Source: an uncultured Gammaproteobacteria bacterium
Lineage (GTDB): Bacteria; Pseudomonadota; Gammaproteobacteria; Pseudomonadales; Pseudohongiellaceae
DNA: 64,000 nucleotides
Assembly: GCA_937898685.1 (NCBI GenBank)
Contig: CALEJT010000076.1
Location: forward strand, 1-64,000
Direction of reading: 5' to 3'
Numbering within the stretch: position 1 is the stretch's first letter; each line of letters begins with the position of its first letter. Shown in pieces: positions 1-7,072 of this stretch. The position numbers and the translations under genes are program-made. The notes beneath the pieces were generated by a model, which was given only the letters and a program-made list of their open reading frames with translations, made no database searches and was not told the DNA's origin.

Positions 1-697
1 TGCCACCTTTGGTGTGGATGGTAAGAGTGTCAACGCCCTTGCCGCCGTCGAGCTGGTCGAACGCGGTGAAGACGTCTTCGATGTTCTGAGCGATGAACTT
101 GTCAGCGCCAGTGGTGCCGGTGAAGGTGTCGGCGCCTTTGGTCAGGATGAAGGTTTCGCCTTCCAGGTTGCCGTCGATGGCAGCTTTGGCAGCTTCAACG
201 GAAGCAGCGGAAGCGTCGACGCCGTCCAGAACTGCCTGCAGGGAAGCCAGGTCGGTGGAGGGCTGTTCCTGGGTAACGGAGTAGTAGTTGGCAACTTCGA
301 TTTTGTTCAGCAGCTGAGCTTTGGCAGCGGCGTAGTTCGGGTTGTCGGTGGCAATCAGAGCCTGAGCGGCCTGGAGCAGAACCAGAGCAGGATCGGTACC
401 GGCGTTCAGCTGACCTTCGATCCAGCTGGCAGCCCAAGCTTTGGCAGCTTCCGGAGTTTCAGCCGGCAGCAGGTTGGCAACGGCGCGAGCTGCGAACTCT
501 TCAGAGGTCAGGAAAGTCGGGTAAACGGTCTGGAATGCCGGCTTGGAAGCCAGGGTCAGAGCGATGCTTTCCAGGGAAGCACCAGCTTCGCGAGCACCTA
601 CGATGGCGGACAGGTAGTCCGCACCCGGGGCTGCGTTGAACAGAGCAATGACCAGGCCAGTCAGTTCATTGCGAGCTTCGGTCGTGATAGACGCCAT
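1..697 (-). CDS. S-layer / RTX-type secreted protein, N-terminal part (C-terminus outside window)
   Basis: The first 232 codons of a larger gene that runs off the left edge. The start is the ATG at 697, preceded by a strong AAGGAG. The protein has no Sec signal peptide. It begins with a helical, Ala/Leu-rich domain (about residues 5-180) with the wording LTGLVIALFNAAPGADYL, YPTFLTSEEFA and KAWAASWIEGQLNAG, typical of large RTX/S-layer proteins, then enters the repeat region at about 205 (TKGADTFTGTTGADKF, then GGKGVDTL), the Gly-Asp style that opens calcium-binding RTX domains in RsaA-like proteins. Lack of a Sec signal and the nearby ABC–HlyD–TolC operon fit type I secretion with a C-terminal signal that is not visible here. 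Codon use is restricted (GCT, CTG, GAA), as in very highly expressed genes. An S-layer role is inferred from family resemblance; a large adhesin or protease with the same N-domain is possible. Confidence 0.75.
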   Translation of the reverse strand, partial: MASITTEARNELTGLVIALFNAAPGADYLSAIVGAREAGASLESIALTLASKPAFQTVYPTFLTSEEFAARAVANLLPAETPEAAKAWAASWIEGQLNAGTDPALVLLQAAQALIATDNPNYAAAKAQLLNKIEVANYYSVTQEQPSTDLASLQAVLDGVDASAASVEAAKAAIDGNLEGETFILTKGADTFTGTTGADKFIAQNIEDVFTAFDQLDGGKGVDTLTIHTKGG

Positions 698-1016
698 TTC
701 TTACTCCTTGCGGTGGTTGTGGCTCTTACAAAAATTTAGGCAATAAAGACCCAGGGCGGGGCTGCCGAAGCGGCTCCGTCGCGAGTCGAGTCGATCGTAT
801 CGGCTCAGTCTTTTGGGAACGTTCTAACGCGGGTGGCGATCAGGGCTGCGCGATGTGTACCGCACAACTGCTGCTCGACCAGCGGGACTTCCTGCAAAAG
901 CGGGGCTGAACTCCAAACTACGAAACTGCGAACTACGATTGTTTGTTTGCTTTAGGCGGGGTACTTCCTTAGCCCTCGGTCATCAACGGCAAACGGCGCT
1001 GATGAGCTAGGGCGGC

Positions 1017-1022
1017 ATACTA
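1017..1022 (-). promoter_or_regulatory. Candidate -10 box of the S-layer gene
   Basis: The minus strand reads TAGTAT (4 of 6 to TATAAT). If this is the -10, transcription starts near 1010, the Crp-type site is centred at -41.5 and overlaps the -35 position, as in class II Crp promoters that lack a good -35. The leader would be about 313 nt. The match alone is weak; the spacing to the perfect palindrome is what supports it. Confidence 0.4.
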
Positions 1023-1043
1023 GCGTTGGCGTTTCGACTTACG

Positions 1044-1059
1044 TGTGACCACTGTCACA
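1044..1059 (-). promoter_or_regulatory. Perfect Crp-type binding site upstream of the S-layer gene
   Basis: The 16 bases read TGTGA-ccactg-TCACA, a perfect match to the Crp/Vfr consensus with the correct 6-bp spacer. Its centre (1051.5) is 41.5 bases upstream of the start predicted from the -10-like TAGTAT on the minus strand (1022-1017), the class II activator position. The regulator at 6374 carries the Crp recognition helix (SRETVxR). Site and spacing are seen; occupancy is inferred. Confidence 0.7.
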
Positions 1060-1247
1060 AGCAACTCGTTTTCTCACCAACTCTCTTCCTTGATGCCCAG
1101 CCAACCTGCGTGGGTCCTGGGCCCGACCCTCCTGCGCATGAGGCGCGAAATTAACTGAGCACATCAACTCAGGCAAGATGTTTTAAGGCTTCTTCTAAGA
1201 CTTTTTCGTAAAGCTTTGTTTTGTTTTGTAAAGCGAAGCACCCAAGA

Positions 1248-2576
1248 TCAGAACTGATGGCGCACTCCAGCTTCGATGGCCGTGCCCTCATTGCGGAAGG
1301 GCGCAAGGTTACTGTCCTGATTCTGATAATTGAGCCCCGTGAAGAAGCGGGTGGTGGGATTGAGTGGACGCTGGTACTGCAGCCGCAATTGATAGTTGTC
1401 GATGCCGCGTGCGGCGCCGTTCTCGAGCAATGAGCTGTAGCCACGGTCGTCGTCGAGGCGGGCATAGGTGGCGTTGAGATCGAGTGCGCCCATACCCACG
1501 CGATACTGCCAGCGTAGTTGCACGCGCCAACCCTCGCGATCCCCACCGGGACGCGCAGACTCGGTGGCATGGTTGAAGAGGTAACCCGCTTCGAGCTCCA
1601 GGCGAGCACGTTCGGCGGGATCCTCGCATTGCAGACCGCCACTGATGCTCGATTCCACACCACTGACCAGGCGCTGCCCGTGATAACGCTGGTATTGAGC
1701 CGCGACTTCCACCAGCGGCGAGCATCCGCTGTTCTGGCGCACGAGCAGACGAGAGCGCAGATCCATCACGCTATAGAGGGGGCTGCCTCCATAGAGAAGG
1801 TGGCTGGTGCCGGCGGTGGCTTCCAAACCAAGTAAAGGGAAGCGGTTGGTCTCCAGATCGCGGGAGTAGCCGTAACGCCAGTCGAACTGGATGAGGTCGG
1901 ACTCGCGGTCGGTACTGGTGCGGCTGCGCACCGATCCCAGCAAATCGTGACGATCCTCCGGCCCGATCACCGAATAAGACCCCACGAGACGGGCATTGGC
2001 GAAACCACCTTCCTTGGGATGAAACTCGGGACTGAGAGTGGCAATCACGGACTCGCCAGAGAGGGTAAGCACAAACTCACTGGCGGAGGGTGCACCGTTG
2101 AGATTGGTGTCGTAACCGCCGGAAAGCTCGCCCAGGAAGCTGATGATCTTCCGCTCGCGACTCCAGAGCCGCTGGCGGGCATTCAGAATCGGGGAAAGAT
2201 TGGGCGGCAGATCCGACCTTGCCAACAGCGAACGGTTGAGTTCGAGCGCCGCGAAAAGCTGACCACTGCGGTAAAGCGCTTCTGCATAGTCGACCTGAGC
2301 GCCGCCGTGACGAGGATCGATGAGCAGCGCTCGTTCCAAGGCCTCGAGCGCGCCCGCGAGATCACCGGTATTGAGCCGCGCTGCGCCGAGCAGGGCGAAG
2401 TACTCCGCGCTGGCGAGACACTCGGGCATGAGAGCTTCGATCGCGGGACGTCGGGCGGGCCATTCGGTCTCGGAGGTGGGGTAGAGCTCGGCGAGCGGGG
2501 GGCATTCGGCCTTGGCGCCAGCACTAAGCAGCACGAGTACGCTCAGGGCTAAACGGGAACGCGAAGAGTGTCTCAA
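1248..2576 (-). CDS. TPR plus outer-membrane beta-barrel protein, Slam-like (DUF560-type)
   Basis: 442 aa. A signal peptide (LALSVLVLLSAGAKA, cleaved before ECPP) is followed by TPR-like helices (about residues 45-135: LGAARLNTGDLAGALEALERAL, then YAEALYRSGQLFAALELNRSL) and from about 150 a beta-barrel of roughly 290 aa with alternating aromatic strands, ending in Phe (GVRHQF), the usual outer-membrane assembly signal. The junction GELSGGYDTNLNGAP resembles the start of the Slam/DUF560 barrel. Slam proteins move surface lipoproteins or hemophilin-like proteins across the outer membrane. The start is a TTG at 2576 without a good Shine-Dalgarno, so it is uncertain. The gene lies 167 bases downstream of the CHASE2 cyclase on the same strand and probably belongs to the same cassette. 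Barrel and TPR are well supported; the Slam function is inference. Confidence 0.65.
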   Translation of the reverse strand: MRHSSRSRLALSVLVLLSAGAKAECPPLAELYPTSETEWPARRPAIEALMPECLASAEYFALLGAARLNTGDLAGALEALERALLIDPRHGGAQVDYAEALYRSGQLFAALELNRSLLARSDLPPNLSPILNARQRLWSRERKIISFLGELSGGYDTNLNGAPSASEFVLTLSGESVIATLSPEFHPKEGGFANARLVGSYSVIGPEDRHDLLGSVRSRTSTDRESDLIQFDWRYGYSRDLETNRFPLLGLEATAGTSHLLYGGSPLYSVMDLRSRLLVRQNSGCSPLVEVAAQYQRYHGQRLVSGVESSISGGLQCEDPAERARLELEAGYLFNHATESARPGGDREGWRVQLRWQYRVGMGALDLNATYARLDDDRGYSSLLENGAARGIDNYQLRLQYQRPLNPTTRFFTGLNYQNQDSNLAPFRNEGTAIEAGVRHQF

Positions 2577-2743
2577 GCTGAACCGCCGGTTTATCGTTCT
2601 AGTAATGACCAGGACCAGAAGGTGGCAAGCTAACCAGAATTTTGCTCCCGGCGAAACGCATCGAACCAGCGTCAGACGACCACTGTGCGTAAGAAATTGT
2701 TGTTAGATTGTTATTGCAGAGCTCAAGACACCCTTACTGCATC

Positions 2744-4726
2744 TCAACTGCGTCCGCCCAGGTGCACCTTGAGCTGAGGCGGCTGCGTTTTCGCGCCACG
2801 AGGGGCAGGGGCGTACAACGTGTGCGGCGTTCTCAGACCGTTGAGCAAATAGCTGCCCTGTGACTGGAGGTCCTCACCCTGCAACTGGCGTGCGGCCTGA
2901 GCGCCGATCAGGATGGGCTGAGCCAATTCTGCCGTCATCTCCTGGATCCGGAGCACGATCGTGACGGTTTCGCCGAGCAAGGTGTGAGTACGACGCTGCG
3001 CCGGACCGATCGAGCCGATCAGCACCGGCCCCTGTTCGATGCCGATGCCGAGCACCAGCGGCTCGAGTCCATGGGGCGCCGACTCCGGCAAGAGCGCCTG
3101 GATCTCCTGCTGCATCTCTCGCGCTGCTGTGACCGCCTGACGAGCCGCCTTGTCATCCGCCGCCTCCCACACTGCGATGAGACCGTCGCCTTTGAACTCG
3201 TGCACGCGGCCGTGATGGGCTTCGATGATGCTGGTGGCCTTGGTGAAGAAGAAATGCAGTATGGCAGCGCTTTCTTCCGGCAGACGGGCTTCGCCGTAGG
3301 CCGAGAAGTTGCGCAGGTCCGCACTCAGAAGCGTGACCGACTCGCGCCGCGCCTGGATGCTGGAGTTGGGCAGGGAGTAGGCGATTTCCTGCGCGACGTT
3401 TACCGGCAGGTAGCTGCTGAGGTTCGACAGGACGCGGTTGCGCTCCAGGCGTACCCGCGTGAACTCATGCACGACCAGGAAGCCAGCAGCAACGACGCCG
3501 AAACAGGCAGAATCGATCCACCCCAGCCACAGATTGCTCACGAGCAGGGCTTCCACGTGCACCGCCACTGCCACCAGTGGCAGCAACACTGCGCAGAGCG
3601 CGAGGGCGATTACACCTACCTTCTCGCGACGGGTAGAGGCGACGGCCAGCAAGAGGCCAGCAAAGGCCAATGAAAGAAGCAGTTGGACGATGGGAGCTGC
3701 CTTCGGCTCGTATGGGGTGGCGCCATCCAGAAGACTGGTAAGAAGGCGAGCCTGAATCTCCACACCCGGCGCCACACCGTTGTAAGGCGTGGGCACGATA
3801 TCCACCAGACCGAAGGCCGTATACCCGACAAGAACCCAAGTGTTTTCCAGAAGTTCACGTTCGATCGTGCCGTTGATGACATCGATCGCCGAAAATGCGC
3901 GGAACACCTCCGGCGCCTGCGCGAACGAGACCCGCAGATTGCCCTGGGCATCCACCGGCACTGCCAGACCGGGATAGGCATTGAGATGCAGATGAGCTGC
4001 CGGGCCGAAGGGGGCCGAATTCTCGACGCGCTCTGCGCTCCAATCCGCGCCGCCCGTGGCAACCACAAAGGCACTCAGTGCCAGGGCTGGATAGGCCGCA
4101 CCGTCGACACAGACGTAGGCAGGGACTTCGCGTACGGCGCCGTCGCCATCCACACCCAGTGCGATGTGACCTTTGGGAATGCCGGCATAGGCAGCGTTGT
4201 TGGCGATGTAACTGGTAGCACGGGCCCCTTGGGCATTGCAGGAAATCCCGCTCAAGGCATGGGTCATCGCACCCGTGCGCACGACCTGGTCGCTGCCCAA
4301 TACGGGAACCTGTGACAGCACGGCGCTGCCGTTACCAAGCGCGGCGAGGAATCGCTCATCGCCTTCGCGCGCTTCGGGGAACACGATGTCGTACAGCTGA
4401 AGCTGAACACCATAGCTCGTCAAAGCCTCACTCAGGCGCGCCATGGTCTCGCGCGACCAGGGCCAGGCACCGAGCTGCTCGACGCTTTTCTCATCGATCG
4501 CGATGACGCTTACGCGTTCTTCGAGCTGGGTATCGGGGGAGAGCGTCCAGCCCCAGGCGCCCACCTGCTCTTCGAGTACCGTCAATGGGCGATTCAGAAA
4601 GGTTGTGAGCAACACACTCACCACTGCGGCCAGCACCAACAGCAACACGCGCGCGTGCAGCGGGCGCAGGCTGAAAACCAGCGCCAGGCTGCCGTGCATG
4701 TTGTGTTCGGGGCCGCGGCTCGACAT
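2744..4726 (-). CDS. CHASE2-domain class III adenylate/guanylate cyclase
   Basis: 660 aa membrane sensor. Order: one TM helix (about 27-45), a periplasmic CHASE2 domain (about 48-345, with VSVIAIDEKSVEQLGAWPWSR and VLVGYTAFGLVDIVPTPY), three TM helices (about 347-420), then a cytoplasmic class III cyclase domain (463-640). Both metal aspartates are present (D470 in LSADLRNFS, D514 in FKGDGLIAVW) and K512 is at the adenine-specifying position, so the substrate is probably ATP. In the GETVTIVLR segment the usual transition-state Asn is Thr589, while Arg593 is kept. The start overlaps the FecR stop by one base (TGATG), so translation is coupled. CHASE2 cyclases paired with FecR-domain proteins recur in proteobacteria; the ligand is unknown. 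Confidence 0.85.
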   Translation of the reverse strand: MSSRGPEHNMHGSLALVFSLRPLHARVLLLVLAAVVSVLLTTFLNRPLTVLEEQVGAWGWTLSPDTQLEERVSVIAIDEKSVEQLGAWPWSRETMARLSEALTSYGVQLQLYDIVFPEAREGDERFLAALGNGSAVLSQVPVLGSDQVVRTGAMTHALSGISCNAQGARATSYIANNAAYAGIPKGHIALGVDGDGAVREVPAYVCVDGAAYPALALSAFVVATGGADWSAERVENSAPFGPAAHLHLNAYPGLAVPVDAQGNLRVSFAQAPEVFRAFSAIDVINGTIERELLENTWVLVGYTAFGLVDIVPTPYNGVAPGVEIQARLLTSLLDGATPYEPKAAPIVQLLLSLAFAGLLLAVASTRREKVGVIALALCAVLLPLVAVAVHVEALLVSNLWLGWIDSACFGVVAAGFLVVHEFTRVRLERNRVLSNLSSYLPVNVAQEIAYSLPNSSIQARRESVTLLSADLRNFSAYGEARLPEESAAILHFFFTKATSIIEAHHGRVHEFKGDGLIAVWEAADDKAARQAVTAAREMQQEIQALLPESAPHGLEPLVLGIGIEQGPVLIGSIGPAQRRTHTLLGETVTIVLRIQEMTAELAQPILIGAQAARQLQGEDLQSQGSYLLNGLRTPHTLYAPAPRGAKTQPPQLKVHLGGRS

Positions 4727-6144
4727 CAGCGATTGCTACCCCACAGTGTCAGGCCTTCCAGAAGACCGTTTTCCAACTGCTTCTGGAAAGCGTAAGCCGC
4801 TTCGCGCCCGTCGCGACTGACGGCGCCGGACAAGCTCTGCGTCGGATTGCTGCGATCGTTGAAGTAGCCGTTGTACGGAATGGTGTGCCACTGACCCTGG
4901 CTCGTGAAGGTGACATCACCCATCTGTTCCTGGGTCATGTCGAGTCGGGTGCTGAAGCGCTCGGTTCTGAAGTCGATGCTCAGTTCACCGCTACGGACGT
5001 CCACCGGACTTTCGACACCACCACTGGTGTAGAAGGCCTGCGCGTATTTCAGGTCGAAGTCCACCACGCCCAGATCGCGGTTGATGACGTTGTTTTCGAA
5101 ATCTTCCATCCGATACAGGACGTAGTTGTTGAGCGTTACGGTCGTGACACGCCCCTCTCTGGCGACCTCGTCTCTCAAGCTGAGGAATTCACGGGAGGCG
5201 TTGTGGTCGCTGTAGCGACCCCAGACGAGCGCATTGGCGAGCAAGGTTTCTTCGGGCAGCGGCGCAGTCGGCGTGTAGCCGGGCTTGCCGGGCGGAAGTG
5301 GGGAAGGATCCCTGGGTTTGGTCGAAGACAGACCTTTACTTACCGCCCGCGAGGAAACGGATTCGGTGTAGACGTCGTTGCCACTTTCTTCTTCCGGTTG
5401 CTTGGCTTCGGCGGGCTGCTCATCGGCATCCGCCCGGACCGCTGCGCCTGCCAGGAAGTTTTCGGTGGCGCTGCCGCCGTTGGCCGTGATCAGTACCGGC
5501 TCTGCGCCGTCGGCAACCACCAGGGCCACGCTTTGGTCACCCCCCACCAGTTCCAAACCGTTGTCGCTGCAAGGTCCGAGTCCGTCCATCAAACAAGTGG
5601 CGGAAAAGGGGGCAACGACGATGGCGCCTTCGTTGACCAATGCGCGCGCTTCGTTCTGATCGGCCCCCACCACGAAGTCCGTACCGCGCACACCGATGGC
5701 GGCAACAGGAGTATTCATACGGAAGTTCTGACGCGCGGACTTGGCAGCCTCGCCCGAAATCGCGCGGGTGACGCCTTCGATCAGGTTGAATTTGACCGCG
5801 GAAGCGGAGGGATCGTCAGAGCGGTAATCGTAGCGCTGGATCTCCAATCGGCTGTGTGGGCGCACGCTGACCAGCGCATCATCGACGAAGCGGATGTGGA
5901 CATGGGCATTGCCCTGCGTTTCGATGCGGTCGCCCACATTCACGGTGAGACCTGTTTTCACCGCTTCGCGCGAGCCATCGGCGTGCACGATGTAGGCCTT
6001 ACCCAACGCCAGATTGACCTCTCCGACCGACGTGGGAGCCTGAGCGGAAACCGCTCCGGGCGTCGACGCCCAGACTGCGGACGCCTGGCACAGCCCAGCC
6101 AGCAGAAGACCTTGAAGTATCCGGTTGATCGAATTGATAGGCAT
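4726..6144 (-). CDS. Secreted FecR-domain protein with C-terminal TbpB/hemophilin-like barrel
   Basis: 472 aa. The ATG at 6144 is chosen because it has a GAGG 5 bases upstream and places a Sec signal peptide at the N-terminus (ILQGLLLAGLCQASAVWA, cleaved before STPGA); it is not a lipobox. Residues about 40-180 form a FecR domain: VGEVNLALGKAYIVHADG, VGDRIETQGNAHVHIRFVDDAL, RMNTPVAAIGVRGTDFVV. A low-complexity acidic/proline linker follows (about 245-300). The last about 120 residues are beta-rich and end LSGAVSRDGREAAYAF then GLTLWG, like the small barrels of TbpB/HphA-type proteins. It is not next to a sigma factor or TonB receptor, so it is not a classical FecR. It is coupled to the CHASE2 cyclase (one-base overlap), suggesting that it feeds a periplasmic signal to it. 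Confidence 0.75.
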   Translation of the reverse strand: MPINSINRILQGLLLAGLCQASAVWASTPGAVSAQAPTSVGEVNLALGKAYIVHADGSREAVKTGLTVNVGDRIETQGNAHVHIRFVDDALVSVRPHSRLEIQRYDYRSDDPSASAVKFNLIEGVTRAISGEAAKSARQNFRMNTPVAAIGVRGTDFVVGADQNEARALVNEGAIVVAPFSATCLMDGLGPCSDNGLELVGGDQSVALVVADGAEPVLITANGGSATENFLAGAAVRADADEQPAEAKQPEEESGNDVYTESVSSRAVSKGLSSTKPRDPSPLPPGKPGYTPTAPLPEETLLANALVWGRYSDHNASREFLSLRDEVAREGRVTTVTLNNYVLYRMEDFENNVINRDLGVVDFDLKYAQAFYTSGGVESPVDVRSGELSIDFRTERFSTRLDMTQEQMGDVTFTSQGQWHTIPYNGYFNDRSNPTQSLSGAVSRDGREAAYAFQKQLENGLLEGLTLWGSNR

Positions 6145-6233
6145 GGATGCCTCGCTCTCTCGGTTCGAGTTGACCTTCAGCCAGACAAAAAACGTGCGGA
6201 GATATAGCAGCATGAAACGAAATGTAGCGCCGC

Positions 6234-6239
6234 ACTCTA
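6234..6239 (-). promoter_or_regulatory. Candidate -10 box of the FecR–cyclase operon
   Basis: The minus strand reads TAGAGT (4 of 6). It implies a start near 6227, which puts the Crp-type site 6261-6276 at -41.5. It is weak alone; the spacing matches class II activation. Confidence 0.35.
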
Positions 6240-6260
6240 CCGGAACTGTGGCAAAGCTCC

Positions 6261-6276
6261 AGTGATTGCAGTCACA
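6261..6276. promoter_or_regulatory. Crp-type site in the divergent FecR / crp-like promoter region
   Basis: It reads aGTGA-ttgcag-TCACA, 9 of 10 consensus bases with the 6-bp spacer. It is centred at -61.5 from the predicted start of the rightward crp-like gene (-10 TATAAT at 6318-6323) and at -41.5 from a possible leftward start. One site could therefore serve both promoters and autoregulate the regulator. Confidence 0.65.
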
Positions 6277-6295
6277 TCGCCGCCTCCTTTCGTGA

Positions 6296-6323
6296 TTGCC
6301 TACTCAGATCAAGCACTTATAAT
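6296..6323 (+). promoter_or_regulatory. Promoter of the crp-like gene (-35 TTGCCT, -10 TATAAT)
   Basis: A perfect TATAAT at 6318-6323 with TTGCCT at 6296-6301 (4 of 6), spacer 16. Predicted start near 6330, about 44 nt of leader to the ATG at 6374. The weak -35 fits an activator-dependent promoter. Confidence 0.6.
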
Positions 6324-6373
6324 CAGCCAGCCCCGCCGTCAGCGCCACGCGAGCGAAGGACCCCCGCCATCCT

Positions 6374-7072
6374 ATGGTCGTAACCCCAGAGCTGCTCAGC
6401 TTCTTCCCGCTGCTCAAGCCGCTGTCACAGGATTCTCTGACCGCCTTGGCCCAGGTGGCGAGCTACGAAAAGCACGCGCGACGCTCTGTGGTGCTCAGCG
6501 CCGGAGTCGAAGCCAACCGCCTCTGCCTCTTGTTCGAAGGACGCCTTCAGGCAGTCGACTTTACGGTGGATGGGCGCGAAGTAGGGCTTTATTTCGTTGA
6601 TCGTGGCGATTTTTGCGGGGAACTCGGCCTTTTCGACTATGGCCCCCAACCCGAGTACCTCATCGCCCTTGCCCCCTCGGTGGTCGTCTCGATTCCGCTC
6701 GAAGAATTTCGCAACCTGGCGATGGTTCAATCGAACATCGTCACCGCCCTGGGCCAGCGTCTCGCCAAGCGCCTGCGACAAATGAGCCAGCAGCGCACAC
6801 TGCTCGGCATGCCCAACATCTCGCAGCGCGTCTGCTGCCAGCTGTGGGAGCTCGTTCCCGAAGGGGAACGCGGTCAAGCGCAGAGCAGCATTCGCAATCC
6901 GCCGACCCACATGGAAATCGCCATCATGCTGAATCTGTCGCGGGAAACCGTCACGCGCGTGTTTCAAGTGCTGCAAAGCCAGGAAATCCTGCGGCGGGCG
7001 GGCACGCACGAGCTGGAAATCCTCGATGTGGCTCGCCTCAAGGCGCTGGCGGAGGGGGCGTTGGAACTCTGA
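6374..7072 (+). CDS. Crp/Fnr-family transcriptional regulator
   Basis: 232 aa. N-terminal cyclic-nucleotide-binding fold (about 10-125) including the phosphate-cassette start GELGLF (82-87), then the dimerisation helix (about 115-145) and a winged helix. The recognition helix LNLSRETVTRVFQVL (186-200) keeps Arg190, Glu191 and Arg195, which in Crp contact TGTGA, so the same operator is expected. The phosphate-cassette Arg-Ser of Crp (R82/S83) aligns with Pro93-Glu94, so canonical cAMP binding is doubtful. No Fe-S cysteine cluster of the Fnr type is present. It is divergent from the FecR–cyclase operon and next to the type I secretion operon, with a Crp-type site in its own promoter. Shine-Dalgarno (GAAGGA) is 13 bases from the ATG, longer than usual. 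Confidence 0.85.
   Translation: MVVTPELLSFFPLLKPLSQDSLTALAQVASYEKHARRSVVLSAGVEANRLCLLFEGRLQAVDFTVDGREVGLYFVDRGDFCGELGLFDYGPQPEYLIALAPSVVVSIPLEEFRNLAMVQSNIVTALGQRLAKRLRQMSQQRTLLGMPNISQRVCCQLWELVPEGERGQAQSSIRNPPTHMEIAIMLNLSRETVTRVFQVLQSQEILRRAGTHELEILDVARLKALAEGALEL

Larger units (their letters stand above)
698..1247. other. 550-bp intergenic region: promoter and long leader of the S-layer gene
   Basis: No coding sequence is convincing here. It holds a perfect Crp-type palindrome (1044-1059), a candidate -10 (1017-1022) and then about 313 nt of untranslated leader before the ATG at 697. In the leader the 8-mer aactacga occurs twice on the plus strand (916-923 and 931-938). Upstream of the Crp site is an inverted repeat GGGTC/GACCC around 1114-1131, and a T/G-rich run (tttgttttgttttg) at about 1215-1229 just after the upstream gene. 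I see no clear intrinsic terminator for the gene ending at 1248. Confidence 0.6.

Noticed and set aside
1110..1131. GGGTC/GACCC hairpin as terminator of the FecR–cyclase–barrel operon
   Set aside because: Short stem, no T-run on the minus strand, and it lies beyond 110 bases after the last stop.
4885..6207. 440-codon open frame opposite the FecR gene, and similar long frames opposite the RND pump (37180-38568) and its adaptor (38818-40161)
   Set aside because: GC-rich DNA keeps antisense frames open. None has a ribosome site or recognisable domain.
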